Positions 16,899 through 25,546 of a DNA stretch of 38,646 nt are shown piece after piece. The DNA comes from Massilia horti (GTDB lineage: Bacteria; Pseudomonadota; Gammaproteobacteria; Burkholderiales; Burkholderiaceae_D). Made by a program: the position numbers and the translations under genes. How positions within the stretch are numbered: position 1 is the first letter of the stretch; the number at the start of each line of letters is the position of its first letter. The stretch is taken from the NCBI RefSeq assembly GCF_004614195.1, contig NZ_SPUM01000013.1, positions 1 to 38,646 of the forward strand. Reading direction: 5' to 3'. The notes beneath the pieces were generated by a model. It worked only from the letters and a program-made list of their open reading frames with translations, did no database searches and was not told where the DNA came from.

Positions 16899-16926
16899 TT
16901 GTCCTGTATTTACAAATACATATAAG
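16899..16926 (+). promoter_or_regulatory. Sigma-70-type promoter of the TldD/TldE-MoxR operon with an internal palindrome
   Basis: TTGTCC at 16899-16904 and TATAAG at 16921-16926 are 16 bp apart, 55 bp upstream of the first ATG. The spacer, 16905-16920, is itself a perfect inverted repeat, TGTATTT-AC-AAATACA. A protein bound there would sit directly under RNA polymerase, the typical place for a repressor. Confidence 0.5.
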
Positions 16927-16980
16927 CCGACCCGGCCTTACGCGCCGCAGTTCGACGCAGGTTGATTTCAGGAGACATCT

Positions 16981-18618
16981 ATGGAACGCCGTACCTTTCT
17001 CAACATCAGCGGCCTGGCCTTCGGGTCGATGCTGGTTCCCGTATTCGGCCGCGCAATCGCCGCCGAAGAACTGCTCACTACCATGTCGGCCAGCGCCAAA
17101 AAAGTGCTGGCCGACGTCGCATTGAACGCCGCCACCAAGGCCGGCGCCAGCTACTGTGACGTGCGCATCGGCCGCTACCTGAACCAGTACGTGATGACGC
17201 GCGACCTGCACGTCGAGAACGTGGTCAACACCGAATCGGCCGGCATCGGCGTGCGCGTGATCGCAAGTGGCGCCTACGGCTTTGCCGCGACGTCCGATAT
17301 GACGCCGGACGGCATCGCAGCCGCCGCGCGCCAGGCGGTGGCGATCGCCAAGGCCAACGCCAAGCTGCAGACCGAGCCGGTGCGGCTGGCGCCGGTCAAG
17401 GGTGTGGGTGAGGTATCGTGGGCCACGCCGTTCAAGAAGGATTGGCGCACCGTGCCGATCAAGGAGAAGGCCGACCTGCTGCTGGCGGCGAACAAGGCCG
17501 GCATGGACGGCGGCGCGAGCTTCATGCAGTCGATGCTGTTCCAGGTGAACCAGCAGAAGTACTTCGCCTCGACCGACGGTTCCTACATCGACCAGGACTT
17601 CCACCGTCTGTGGGCGCCGTTTACCGCAACCGCGGTGGACAAGGCGACCGGCAAGTTCCGCTCGCGCAACGCGCTGGGCGCGCCAGTCGGCATGGGCTAT
17701 GAATACCTGGATGCGCGCCCCGAGCACAAGATCAAGGCCGCCGGCGGCGTCGCCACCCTGTACACCAAGTCCTACGACATCATCGAGGACGCGCGCGCGG
17801 CGGGCCGCGACGCCAAGGCCAAGCTCACCGCCAAGTCGGTCGAGCCGGGCAAATACGACCTGATGCTCTCGCCCGAGCACCTGTACCTGACCATCCACGA
17901 ATCGGTGGGCCACCCGACCGAGCTCGATCGCGTGCTCGGCTACGAAGCTAACTACGCGGGCACCAGCTTCGCCACCCTCGACAAGTGGCAGAGCAAGAAA
18001 TTCAAGTACGGTTCGCCGAACGTGAACATCGTGGCCGACAAGACCACTCCTGGTTCGCTCGGCTGCGTCGGCTACGACGACGAAGGCGTGCAGGGCAAGC
18101 GCTGGGACATCATCAAGGACGGCATCCTGGTCAACTACCAGGCCACGCGCGACCAGGCGCACATCATCGGCGAGAAGGAATCGCACGGCTGCTCGTACGC
18201 CGACAGCTGGAGCAGCGTGCAGTTCCAGCGCATGCCGAACGTGTCGCTGCAGGCCGGCGAAAAATCGCTCACGCCGGACGAGATGGTCAAGGGGATCAAG
18301 AAGGGCATCTACATCGTGGGGGACGGTTCGTTCTCGATCGACCAGCAGCGCTACAACTTCCAGTTCGGCGGCCAGCTCTTCTACGAAATCAAGGACGGCA
18401 AGATCGGCCAGATGCTGGAAGACGTGGCCTACCAGTCGAACACCCAGGAGTTCTGGAACGCCTGCGCCGCAGTGTGCGACAAGCGCGACTGGCGCATGAG
18501 CGGCTCGTTCTTCGACGGTAAGGGGCAGCCGCCGCAGATTTCCATCGTTTCGCACGGTTCTTCCACCGCGCGCTTCAATGGCATCAACGTGATCAACACC
18601 GCTCGCAAGATCGGCTAA
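16981..18618 (+). CDS. TldD-like metalloprotease subunit with Tat signal, copy 1
   Basis: A 545-residue TldD/PmbA-family protein. It opens with a twin-arginine signal, MERRTFLNIS, then a hydrophobic stretch and a cleavage-like AIAAEE. The metalloprotease motif is H306-ESVG-H311 (HExxxH of TldD), and C499 in AAVCDKRD lies where TldD carries its third, cysteine metal ligand. E. coli TldD is 481 residues, so this is longer, mainly at the N terminus. TldD pairs with TldE to form a protease that unwinds and cleaves peptides such as microcin B17 precursor and CcdA. Here the signal implies action in the periplasm. It heads a run of ten genes, with a TldE partner 17 bp downstream and a close copy at 20043. 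The substrate is unknown. Confidence 0.9.
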   Translation: MERRTFLNISGLAFGSMLVPVFGRAIAAEELLTTMSASAKKVLADVALNAATKAGASYCDVRIGRYLNQYVMTRDLHVENVVNTESAGIGVRVIASGAYGFAATSDMTPDGIAAAARQAVAIAKANAKLQTEPVRLAPVKGVGEVSWATPFKKDWRTVPIKEKADLLLAANKAGMDGGASFMQSMLFQVNQQKYFASTDGSYIDQDFHRLWAPFTATAVDKATGKFRSRNALGAPVGMGYEYLDARPEHKIKAAGGVATLYTKSYDIIEDARAAGRDAKAKLTAKSVEPGKYDLMLSPEHLYLTIHESVGHPTELDRVLGYEANYAGTSFATLDKWQSKKFKYGSPNVNIVADKTTPGSLGCVGYDDEGVQGKRWDIIKDGILVNYQATRDQAHIIGEKESHGCSYADSWSSVQFQRMPNVSLQAGEKSLTPDEMVKGIKKGIYIVGDGSFSIDQQRYNFQFGGQLFYEIKDGKIGQMLEDVAYQSNTQEFWNACAAVCDKRDWRMSGSFFDGKGQPPQISIVSHGSSTARFNGINVINTARKIG

Positions 18619-18635
18619 GGCAGGGGAACAGCTAG

Positions 18636-19973
18636 ATGAGTATCTTGAACCAGGAACAAACCAAACGCATCACCGATCGCGTGCTCTCCCTGTCCAAGGC
18701 CGACGAGTGCGTCGTCACCATTAACGGCGGCCGCCACGGCAATATCCGCTTCGCCCGCAACGCGGTGTCGACCGCCGGCCTGACCGACGACACGTCGATC
18801 GCGGTGACGGTCGCCTTTGGCAAACGCCAGGGCACGGCCACCATCAACGAATTCGACGACAAGTCGCTGGAAAAGGTCGTGCGCCGTGCCGAGGACCTGG
18901 CGCGGCTGGCGCCGGAAAACCCCGAGTTCATGCCGGCCGTGGGCAAGCAGGAATACAAGACGTCGCAGACCTTCCTGCAGCGCACCGCCGACATCGATCC
19001 GGAGTACCGCGCCCAGGTCGCGGCTTACAGCATCGAGGCGTGCCGCAAGAACCACCTGGTGGCGGCGGGCTTCCTCACCGACAGCACCTCGTTCGAGACG
19101 GTCGCCAATTCGAACGGCGTGTTCGGGCACCAGCAACAGACCTCGCTCGACTACACCTGCACCGTTCGCACCGAGGACGGCCGGGGTTCGGGCTGGGTCA
19201 AGCGCTCGGCGCGCGACGCGGCCAAGTTCGACGCGCGCGAAGCGGCCGAAGTGGCGATCGAAAAGGCCCTGCGCTCGGTCGAGGCCAAGGCGCTCGAGCC
19301 GGGCCGCTACACGGTGATCCTGGAACCGGCCGCCGCCAACGACCTGCTGGGCTTTATGTTTTCGGGCTTCGACGCGCGCCGCGCCGACGAGGGCCGCAGC
19401 TTCCTGTCCAAGAAGGGCGGCGCCAACCGTCTGGGCGATAAGCTGTTCGACGAGCAGGTCAGCATCTGGTCCGACCCGTGGGACAAGGACGTGCCGGTCC
19501 TCCCGTGGGACAGGGCCGACATGCTGGCGCGCGAGCGCGTCGACCTGGTCAAGGATGGACGCATCAATGCGCTCGACTACTCGCTGTTCTGGGCCAAGCA
19601 GAAGGGCGTGCGCCCGACGGCTCGCGGCGGCAACATCATCATGGCCGGCACCGACAAGTCGACCGCAGAACTGATCGCCAACACCAAGAAGGGCGTGCTG
19701 GTGACGCGAACCTGGTACATCCGCATGGTCGATCCGCAGTCGGTGCTGCTCACGGGCCTGACGCGTGACGGCACCTTCTACATCGAGAACGGCAAAATCA
19801 AGCACCCGATCAAGAACTTCCGCTTCAATGAGAGCCCGGTCACGATGCTCAACAATATCGAGGAGATCGGCAAGCCGGTGGTGATCGGCGGCGACGAGTC
19901 GCGCTTCTCGATGATGATCCCGTCGATGAAGGTTCGCGACTTTAATTTCACGTCGCTGTCGGACGCGGTGTAA
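18636..19973 (+). CDS. TldE/PmbA-like partner subunit, copy 1
   Basis: A 445-residue protein close to the length of E. coli TldE/PmbA (450). It lacks the HExxxH motif, as TldE proteins do, and has conserved blocks FARNAVSTAGLTD, RTEDGRGSGW, FLSKKGGANRLGDKLFDEQV and TRTWYIRMVDPQSVLLTGLTRDGTFYIENGK. TldE provides the non-catalytic half of the TldD/TldE dimer. There is no signal peptide of any kind, in contrast to its TldD partner. If the pair works as a dimer in the periplasm, this subunit must be carried out with TldD through Tat, or the dimer is not exported. An AGGGGA ribosome site (18622-18627) precedes the ATG. Confidence 0.9.
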   Translation: MSILNQEQTKRITDRVLSLSKADECVVTINGGRHGNIRFARNAVSTAGLTDDTSIAVTVAFGKRQGTATINEFDDKSLEKVVRRAEDLARLAPENPEFMPAVGKQEYKTSQTFLQRTADIDPEYRAQVAAYSIEACRKNHLVAAGFLTDSTSFETVANSNGVFGHQQQTSLDYTCTVRTEDGRGSGWVKRSARDAAKFDAREAAEVAIEKALRSVEAKALEPGRYTVILEPAAANDLLGFMFSGFDARRADEGRSFLSKKGGANRLGDKLFDEQVSIWSDPWDKDVPVLPWDRADMLARERVDLVKDGRINALDYSLFWAKQKGVRPTARGGNIIMAGTDKSTAELIANTKKGVLVTRTWYIRMVDPQSVLLTGLTRDGTFYIENGKIKHPIKNFRFNESPVTMLNNIEEIGKPVVIGGDESRFSMMIPSMKVRDFNFTSLSDAV

Positions 19974-20019
19974 TCCCGTATGCGCGCCGTGCCGTGCGAA
20001 CGAACGGCGCGCTGCGGGA
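19974..20019 (+). promoter_or_regulatory. Hairpin between the two TldD/TldE pairs
   Basis: GCGCGCCGT at 19982-19990 pairs perfectly with ACGGCGCGC at 20004-20012 around a 13-base loop. TCCCG at 19974-19978 and CGGGA at 20015-20019 extend the stem across a small bulge. No T tract follows. It could be a partial terminator, a processing site or an mRNA stabiliser setting the ratio of the two pairs. Confidence 0.5.
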
Positions 20020-20042
20020 AGCGGTAAATAATCGGAGAATCA

Positions 20043-21680
20043 ATGGAACGTCGTACCTTCCTTAAAATCGGCGCGGGCACGGCCGGCGCCATGCTGGTGC
20101 CGGTGTTCGGCAACGCCATCGCAGCCGACGAGCTGCTCAATCCCATGGCGGTCAGCTTCAAGAAGTCGCTCGCCGACGTCGCCCTGAACGCCGCCACCAA
20201 GGCCGGCGCCAGCTACTGCGACGTGCGCATCGGGCGCTACCTGAACCAGTTCATCAACACGCGCGACCTGAACGTCGAAAACATCTCCAACACCGAGTCG
20301 AGCGGCGTGGGCGTGCGCGTGATCGCGAACGGCGCCTACGGCTTTGCCGCGACCAATTCGATGACGCCCGACGCCGTGGCCAATGCCGCGCGCCAGGCGG
20401 TGGCGATCGCCAAGGCCAACGCGCGCCTGCAGACCGAGCCGCTGCAGCTGGCGCCGGTGAAGGGTGTGGGCGAAGTGTCGTGGGCCACGCCGTTCAAGAA
20501 GGACTGGCGCACCGTGCCCATCAAGGACAAGGCCGAGATGCTCATCGCCGCCAACAAGGCGGGCCTGGAGGCCGGCGCGAGCTACATGACCGCGAACCTG
20601 TTCCAGGTAAACCAGCAGAAGTACTTTGCCTCGACCGATGGATCGTACATCGACCAGGACATCCACCGCCTGTGGGCGCCGCTGACCGCCACCGCGGTCG
20701 ACAAGGCCACCGGCAAATTCCGCTCGCGCGCCGGCCTGGCTTCGCCGGTCGGCATGGGCTACGAATACTTCGACGCGCGGCCGGAGCACAAGATCAAGGC
20801 AGCCGGCGGCGTGGCCACGCTGTACACCAAATCCTACGACATCATCGAGGAGGCGCGCGACTCGGGCCGCCAGGCGCGCGAAAAGCTCACCGCCAAGTCG
20901 GTCGAGCCGGGCCGCTACGACCTGGTGCTCGCGCCCGAGAACCTGTTCCTGACCATCCACGAATCGGTCGGCCACCCGACGGAGCTGGACCGCGTGCTTG
21001 GCTACGAAGCCAACTATGCGGGCACCAGCTTCTGCACGCTGGACAAGTGGCAGACCAAGAAATTCAACTTCGGCTCCAAGCTGGTCAACGTCACGGGCGA
21101 CAAAACCACGCCGGGTTCGCTGGGCGCGGTCGGCTACGACGACGAGGGCGTGCCGGCCAAGCGCTGGGACATCATCAAGGACGGCATCCTGGTCAACTAC
21201 CAGGCCACGCGCGACCAGGCCCACATCATCGGCGAGAAGGAATCGCACGGCTGCTCGTACGCCGACAGCTGGAGCAGCGTGCAGTTCCAGCGCATGCCGA
21301 ACGTGTCGCTGGCGGCGGGCAAGGCGCGCCTCACGCCGGACGAGATGATCAAGGACGTCAAGAAGGGCATCTACATCCTCGGCCGCGGCTCGTACTCGAT
21401 CGACCAGCAGCGCTACAACTTCCAGTTCGGCGGCCAGCTGTACTTCGAGATCAAGAACGGCAAGATCACCGGGCCGCTGGAAGATGTGGCTTACCAGTCG
21501 AACACGCAGGACTTCTGGAACGCTTGCAGCGCGATCTGCGACGAGCGCGACTGGCGCATGGGCGGCTCGTTCTTCGACGGGAAGGGCCAGCCGAGCCAGG
21601 TCAGCGCGGTATCGCACGGCTCGTCGACAACGCGTTTTAACGGCATCAACGTGATTAACACTGCACGCAAGATCGGTTAA
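20043..21680 (+). CDS. TldD-like metalloprotease subunit with Tat signal, copy 2
   Basis: This protein has 545 residues, exactly the length of copy 1, and by eye is the same at roughly four of every five positions with no gaps. The Tat signal is closer to consensus here (MERRTFLKIG). H306-ESVG-H311 and C499 are retained at identical positions, so both copies should be active metalloproteases. The copies differ in short patches, for example around residues 98-103, 178-186 and 350-357, where substrate choice might differ. Nucleotides 21159-21311 match 18097-18249 at all but one position although other parts of the genes differ at many silent sites. GGAG six bases before the ATG is a good ribosome site. 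Confidence 0.9.
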   Translation: MERRTFLKIGAGTAGAMLVPVFGNAIAADELLNPMAVSFKKSLADVALNAATKAGASYCDVRIGRYLNQFINTRDLNVENISNTESSGVGVRVIANGAYGFAATNSMTPDAVANAARQAVAIAKANARLQTEPLQLAPVKGVGEVSWATPFKKDWRTVPIKDKAEMLIAANKAGLEAGASYMTANLFQVNQQKYFASTDGSYIDQDIHRLWAPLTATAVDKATGKFRSRAGLASPVGMGYEYFDARPEHKIKAAGGVATLYTKSYDIIEEARDSGRQAREKLTAKSVEPGRYDLVLAPENLFLTIHESVGHPTELDRVLGYEANYAGTSFCTLDKWQTKKFNFGSKLVNVTGDKTTPGSLGAVGYDDEGVPAKRWDIIKDGILVNYQATRDQAHIIGEKESHGCSYADSWSSVQFQRMPNVSLAAGKARLTPDEMIKDVKKGIYILGRGSYSIDQQRYNFQFGGQLYFEIKNGKITGPLEDVAYQSNTQDFWNACSAICDERDWRMGGSFFDGKGQPSQVSAVSHGSSTTRFNGINVINTARKIG

Positions 21681-21690
21681 GGGAGGCACG

Positions 21691-23028
21691 ATGAAACAGC
21701 TCGACCAGGAACAAGCAAAGCGCATCTGCGATCGCGTGATCGGCTTTTCGAAAGCCGACGAGTGCAGCGTGCAGATCGAAGGCAAGCGCACCGGTAACAT
21801 CCGTTTTGCGCGTAACGGCGTATCCACCTCGGGCCTGACCGAGAACATGGAACTGGCGGTGACGGTCGCTTTCGGCAAGCGCCAGGGCATCGCCACCATC
21901 AACGAATTCGACGACAAGTCGCTCGAGCGCGCGGTGCGCCGCGCCGAGGAGACAGCGCGCCTGGCACCGGAAAACCCGGAGTTCGTGCCGGCCGCGGGCA
22001 AGCAGGAATTCAAGGCGTCGCAGACCTTCGTGGCCGCGACCGCAGCGATCGATCCGGGGTACCGGGCCGAGGTGGCGGCGCATGCGATCACGGCTTGCCG
22101 CAAGAAGAACCTGGTTGCGGCCGGCTTTTTCACCGACGTGACGGGGTTCGAGACGGTCGCCAACTCGAACGGCGTGTTCGGCCACCAGGAATTCACCAAT
22201 CTCGACTACACCTGCACCGTTCGCACCGAGGACGGACGCGGCTCCGGCTGGGTGACCCGCACGGCTGTCAATTCGCGCCAGTTCGATCCGCGCGAGGCGT
22301 CGGAAGTGGCGATCGAAAAGGCGCTGCGTTCGGTGGATGCGCGCGCGCTCGAACCGGGCCGCTATACCGTGATCCTGGAACCGGCCGCCACGTCCGAGAT
22401 CCTCGGTAACATGTTCGGCTCGTTCGGCGCGCGCCAGGCCGACGAGGGGCGCAGCTTCCTGTCCAAAAAGGGCGGCGGCAACCGCCTGGGCGAAAAGATG
22501 TTCGACGAACGGATCAACGTCTGGTCCGACCCGTGGGATCCGGACGTGCCGGTGACGCCGTGGGACGGCGACAGGATGCTGGCGCGCGAACGCGCCGACC
22601 TGATCAAGAACGGCAAGGTCGCCTCGCTCAACTATTCGCGCTTCTGGGCGCAGAAGAACGGCGTGCGCGCGGTCGGCAACCCGGGCAACATGATCATGGG
22701 CGGCGGCACCCAGTCGCTGGAGGAGCTGATTGCCTCGACCAAGAAGGGCGTGGTGGTCACCCGCACCTGGTACATCCGCATGGTCGATCCGCAGTCGCTG
22801 CTGATCACGGGCCTGACCCGCGACGGGACCTTCTACGTCGAGAACGGCAAGATCAAGTACCCGATCAAGAACTTCCGCTTCAACGAGAGCCCGGTCACGA
22901 TGCTCAACAACGTGGAAGAACTGGGCAAGCCGGTCGTGGTCGCCCCGGACGAAATGTCGTTCAAGATGGTGATTCCGCCGATGCGCCTGCGCGACTTTAA
23001 CTTTACCTCGCTGTCCGACGCGGTGTAG
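21691..23028 (+). CDS. TldE/PmbA-like partner subunit, copy 2
   Basis: A 445-residue paralogue of the 18636 protein, colinear with it and with the same blocks (RTEDGRGSGW, FLSKKGGGNRLGEKMFDER, TRTWYIRMVDPQSLLITGLTRDGTFYVENGK). It too lacks a signal peptide and HExxxH. A GGGAGG ribosome site lies in the 10-bp gap after TldD copy 2. Its stop codon is immediately followed by the next ATG, so it is translationally tied to the DUF4159 gene. The whole pair 20043-23028 appears to be a tandem duplicate of 16981-19973. Confidence 0.9.
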   Translation: MKQLDQEQAKRICDRVIGFSKADECSVQIEGKRTGNIRFARNGVSTSGLTENMELAVTVAFGKRQGIATINEFDDKSLERAVRRAEETARLAPENPEFVPAAGKQEFKASQTFVAATAAIDPGYRAEVAAHAITACRKKNLVAAGFFTDVTGFETVANSNGVFGHQEFTNLDYTCTVRTEDGRGSGWVTRTAVNSRQFDPREASEVAIEKALRSVDARALEPGRYTVILEPAATSEILGNMFGSFGARQADEGRSFLSKKGGGNRLGEKMFDERINVWSDPWDPDVPVTPWDGDRMLARERADLIKNGKVASLNYSRFWAQKNGVRAVGNPGNMIMGGGTQSLEELIASTKKGVVVTRTWYIRMVDPQSLLITGLTRDGTFYVENGKIKYPIKNFRFNESPVTMLNNVEELGKPVVVAPDEMSFKMVIPPMRLRDFNFTSLSDAV

Positions 23029-23649
23029 ATGGCGGCTTACGATTTCTACTTCACTCGCCTGATGTACGAGTCGGGCGACTGGGACGTGGATATCCGCATG
23101 CCCAGCAACGTGCTCAATTCGCTGGTCGAGTACACCACGTTGCGGGTGGATCCGGCAGAACGGATGATCAACCTGTCGGATCCAAAAATGCTTGAGGCGC
23201 CGTTCTGCTACCTGGCCGGCCACAAGCTGGTGCAGTTTACGCCCGCCGAGCGCAGGAACTTCGAGCGCTACGTGCGCGGCGGCGGTTTTGTGTTCGTGGA
23301 TGACTGCAACCACGACATCGACGGATTGTTCGCCAAATCGTTCGAAGCCGAGATGGCGCGCATCTTCGGGCCGAAGGCGTTACAGAAAATCGCCAACACC
23401 CATCCGCTGTATTCGTGCTTCTTCCATTTCGATGGGCCGCCGAATACCGCGGTGGAGCTCAACGGCTGGGGCGACGACCTGGTGCACGAGTACCTGAAGG
23501 CGATCGAGGTGAAAGGGCGCATCCGCGTGCTGTACTCGAACAAGGACTACGGCTGCGAGTGGGACTACGACTTTCGCAACAAGCGCTGGCTGGCGATCGA
23601 CAATACCCGCTTTGCGGTCAATATCATTCAATATGCGTTGGGAGCATGA
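23029..23649 (+). CDS. DUF4159 domain protein
   Basis: A 206-residue protein that is one DUF4159 domain: an FTRLMYESGDWDVD opening, ERRNFERYVRGGGFVFVDDCNHDIDG in the middle, and SCFFHFDGPP and KDYGCEWDYDFRNKRW near the end. The fold resembles the class I glutamine amidotransferase/ThuA group, in which the strand-turn GGFVFVDDC is typical. No function has been established for the domain. In many bacteria DUF4159 is fused to, or lies next to, BatA, DUF58 and MoxR genes, and that is the context here. There is no signal peptide or membrane segment, so it is predicted to be cytosolic. Its ATG directly follows the TldE stop codon. Confidence 0.85.
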   Translation: MAAYDFYFTRLMYESGDWDVDIRMPSNVLNSLVEYTTLRVDPAERMINLSDPKMLEAPFCYLAGHKLVQFTPAERRNFERYVRGGGFVFVDDCNHDIDGLFAKSFEAEMARIFGPKALQKIANTHPLYSCFFHFDGPPNTAVELNGWGDDLVHEYLKAIEVKGRIRVLYSNKDYGCEWDYDFRNKRWLAIDNTRFAVNIIQYALGA

Positions 23650-23652
23650 GCA

Positions 23653-24657
23653 GTGTCGGAGCATGACGTGATAGCGTGGAAGGAAACGGAAGTCGCCGAC
23701 CTGGTGGCGAAGGTGGATGCGCTCAAGGCCAGCATGGCGCAGGTGATCATCGGCCAGAAAAACGTGGTCGAGCTGCTCATCACCTGCCTGCTTGGGGGCG
23801 GGCACGCCCTGGTCGAGGGCGTGCCGGGACTGGGCAAGACGCTGCTGGTCAAGTCGCTGGCGCAGGCGACCGACATGCAGTTCCGGCGCGTGCAGTTCAC
23901 GCCGGACCTGATGCCATCAGATATCGTTGGCACCGAGATCCTGGAGGAAGACCACGCCACCCGCCAGCGTGTTTTCCGCTTCCAGCAGGGGCCGGTGTTC
24001 ACGCAGGTACTGCTGGCCGACGAGATCAACCGCGCGCCGCCCAAGACCCAGTCGGCGCTGCTGGAGGCGATGCAGGAGCGCGCCGTTACCTTTGCCGGGC
24101 AAACCCACAAGCTGCCGCGCCCGTTCTTCGTGCTGGCCACGCAAAACCCGATCGAGCAGGCAGGTACTTATCCGCTGCCCGAAGCGCAGCTCGACCGCTT
24201 CCTGCTTCGCATCGACGTCGGCTACCCGAGCGAGGACGAGGAAGTGGCGATGGTTGCGGCAACCACCCACGCAGGTCTCGCGGATGCCAGGGCCGCGATG
24301 AGCGTGGAAAGCCTGCTGCGCCTGCAGCAGCTGGTGCGCGACATTGAAATCGGCGAGCGCCTGGTGCGCTACGCTACGCGCCTGGTGCGCGCCACGCGCC
24401 CGGGCGAAAGTACCGTCCAGGCGGTAATCAAGCACATCGGCTGGGGCGCCGGTCCGCGTGCCGGGCAGGCGCTGGTGCTCGCGTCCAAGGCGCGCGCGCT
24501 GATGCACGGCCGCCTTGCGGTCACGCGCGAGGACATTGGCGCCATGCTGCTGCCGGTGCTGGCGCACCGCGTGCTGCGCAATTTCGAGGCGGAAGCGGAC
24601 GGCGTCGCCATTGCCGAAATCCTGCAGGCGCTGCAGCGAGAAATCAAGGTCGACTAG
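23653..24657 (+). CDS. MoxR family AAA+ ATPase
   Basis: A 334-residue ATPase with Walker A GVPGLGKT at residues 56-63, Walker B LLADEIN with D123 and E124, the MoxR-typical RAPPKTQSALLEAMQE, sensor 1 ATQNPIEQAGTYPLPEAQLDRF, and a C-terminal lid. MoxR ATPases act as chaperones or metal-insertion factors with vWA-domain partners, which matches the DUF58 gene directly downstream. The start is a GTG (23653) with GGAG about ten bases upstream; an alternative GTG lies five codons later. It is probably the energy source of the operon's machine, acting in the cytosol on complexes at the membrane (inference). Confidence 0.93.
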   Translation: MSEHDVIAWKETEVADLVAKVDALKASMAQVIIGQKNVVELLITCLLGGGHALVEGVPGLGKTLLVKSLAQATDMQFRRVQFTPDLMPSDIVGTEILEEDHATRQRVFRFQQGPVFTQVLLADEINRAPPKTQSALLEAMQERAVTFAGQTHKLPRPFFVLATQNPIEQAGTYPLPEAQLDRFLLRIDVGYPSEDEEVAMVAATTHAGLADARAAMSVESLLRLQQLVRDIEIGERLVRYATRLVRATRPGESTVQAVIKHIGWGAGPRAGQALVLASKARALMHGRLAVTREDIGAMLLPVLAHRVLRNFEAEADGVAIAEILQALQREIKVD

Positions 24658-24658
24658 A

Positions 24659-25546
24659 TTGGCGCTGGATGGTTCGGCGCTGATCGCGCACACGACTGAC
24701 CTTGACCTCGTGATCCGCCACGTGCTGGCGGGGCTCGGACATGGCATCCATGTCGGGCGCGAACGTGGCGCAGGTGTCGAGTTCTCGGAATACCGGGCCT
24801 ACGCCCCCGGCGACGAATGGCGCCGCGTCGACTGGAAGCTGATGGCGCGCGCCGACCGCTACTTCGTGCGCGAGGCCGAGCGTGACAGCCACGTGGCTGT
24901 GTGGCTGGTGCTGGACGCGACCGCGTCGATGCAGGAGCCGAGCCGCGCAATCGAAGGACTGGACAAGCTGGCCTATGCGCGTGTGATGCTCGGCTGCGTG
25001 GCCGCTATCGCACAGCGCCAGGGCGACGCGTTTGGGCTGGTGGTGCTGACCGACGGACAAGTCCAGTTCACGCCGGCTGCGCGCGGGCCGCGCCAGCAGC
25101 AGCGTGTGCTGGCGCAGCTGAACCGCGCAACTGCCGCCGGCGCATTGCCGGATGCGGACACGCTTCGCGCCAGCCTGCATTTCGCACGTTCTCCCGGCGT
25201 GGTGTTCGTGGCCAGCGATTTCCTGGACTGGCCATCACCACTGTCCGAAGCGCTGGTGCGCCTGCGCCACATGCGCCATGACGTACGCGCGCTGTGCCTG
25301 CAAACGCAAGCTGAATGCGATGCCGATTTCGACACCAGGCCCGCGTATCGCGATCCCGAGCATGGGGCAGGCGTGTTCCGTTTCGGAGCAAGCCTGCGCG
25401 ATGCCTATCGCCGCAACCGCGAAGACCATTTCGGGCAGGTGACACGGGAGACTCGCAGGCACGACGTGCTGCTGACTGCCGCACGCATCGAGCAGGCGCC
25501 CGGTGAAGTGCTGCGCCTGTGGCTGCGGCAGGGAGGGCGCGCATGA
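24659..25546 (+). CDS. DUF58 protein with a vWA-like fold
   Basis: A protein of about 295 residues with the DUF58 signature GRERGAGVEFSEYRAYAPGDEWRRVDWKLMARADRYFVREAE, followed by a vWA-like domain with DATAS (D86, T88, S90) at the MIDAS position, a variant of DxSxS. DUF58 proteins almost always accompany MoxR ATPases and are thought to be their adaptors or substrates. No start codon is available earlier that suits the family, so the TTG at 24659, one base after the MoxR stop codon and with AAGG upstream, is the best choice. The frame continues upstream within the MoxR gene without resemblance to the family. The stop codon overlaps the next gene by four bases. Confidence 0.88.
   Translation: MALDGSALIAHTTDLDLVIRHVLAGLGHGIHVGRERGAGVEFSEYRAYAPGDEWRRVDWKLMARADRYFVREAERDSHVAVWLVLDATASMQEPSRAIEGLDKLAYARVMLGCVAAIAQRQGDAFGLVVLTDGQVQFTPAARGPRQQQRVLAQLNRATAAGALPDADTLRASLHFARSPGVVFVASDFLDWPSPLSEALVRLRHMRHDVRALCLQTQAECDADFDTRPAYRDPEHGAGVFRFGASLRDAYRRNREDHFGQVTRETRRHDVLLTAARIEQAPGEVLRLWLRQGGRA

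Larger units (their letters stand above)
16654..16980. other. Divergent intergenic region upstream of the TldD operon
   Basis: This 327-bp gap holds no gene. It contains a weak promoter for the methyltransferase-like gene (CGTCAA at 16737-16742 and ATCATC at 16713-16718, read on the minus strand as TTGACG and GATGAT, 18 bp apart). A short dyad AATCGG-6-CCGATT lies at 16764-16781. The section at 16800-16930 is markedly AT-rich and carries the operon promoter and two palindromes listed separately. A good CAGGAG ribosome site precedes the ATG at 16981. Confidence 0.55.
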
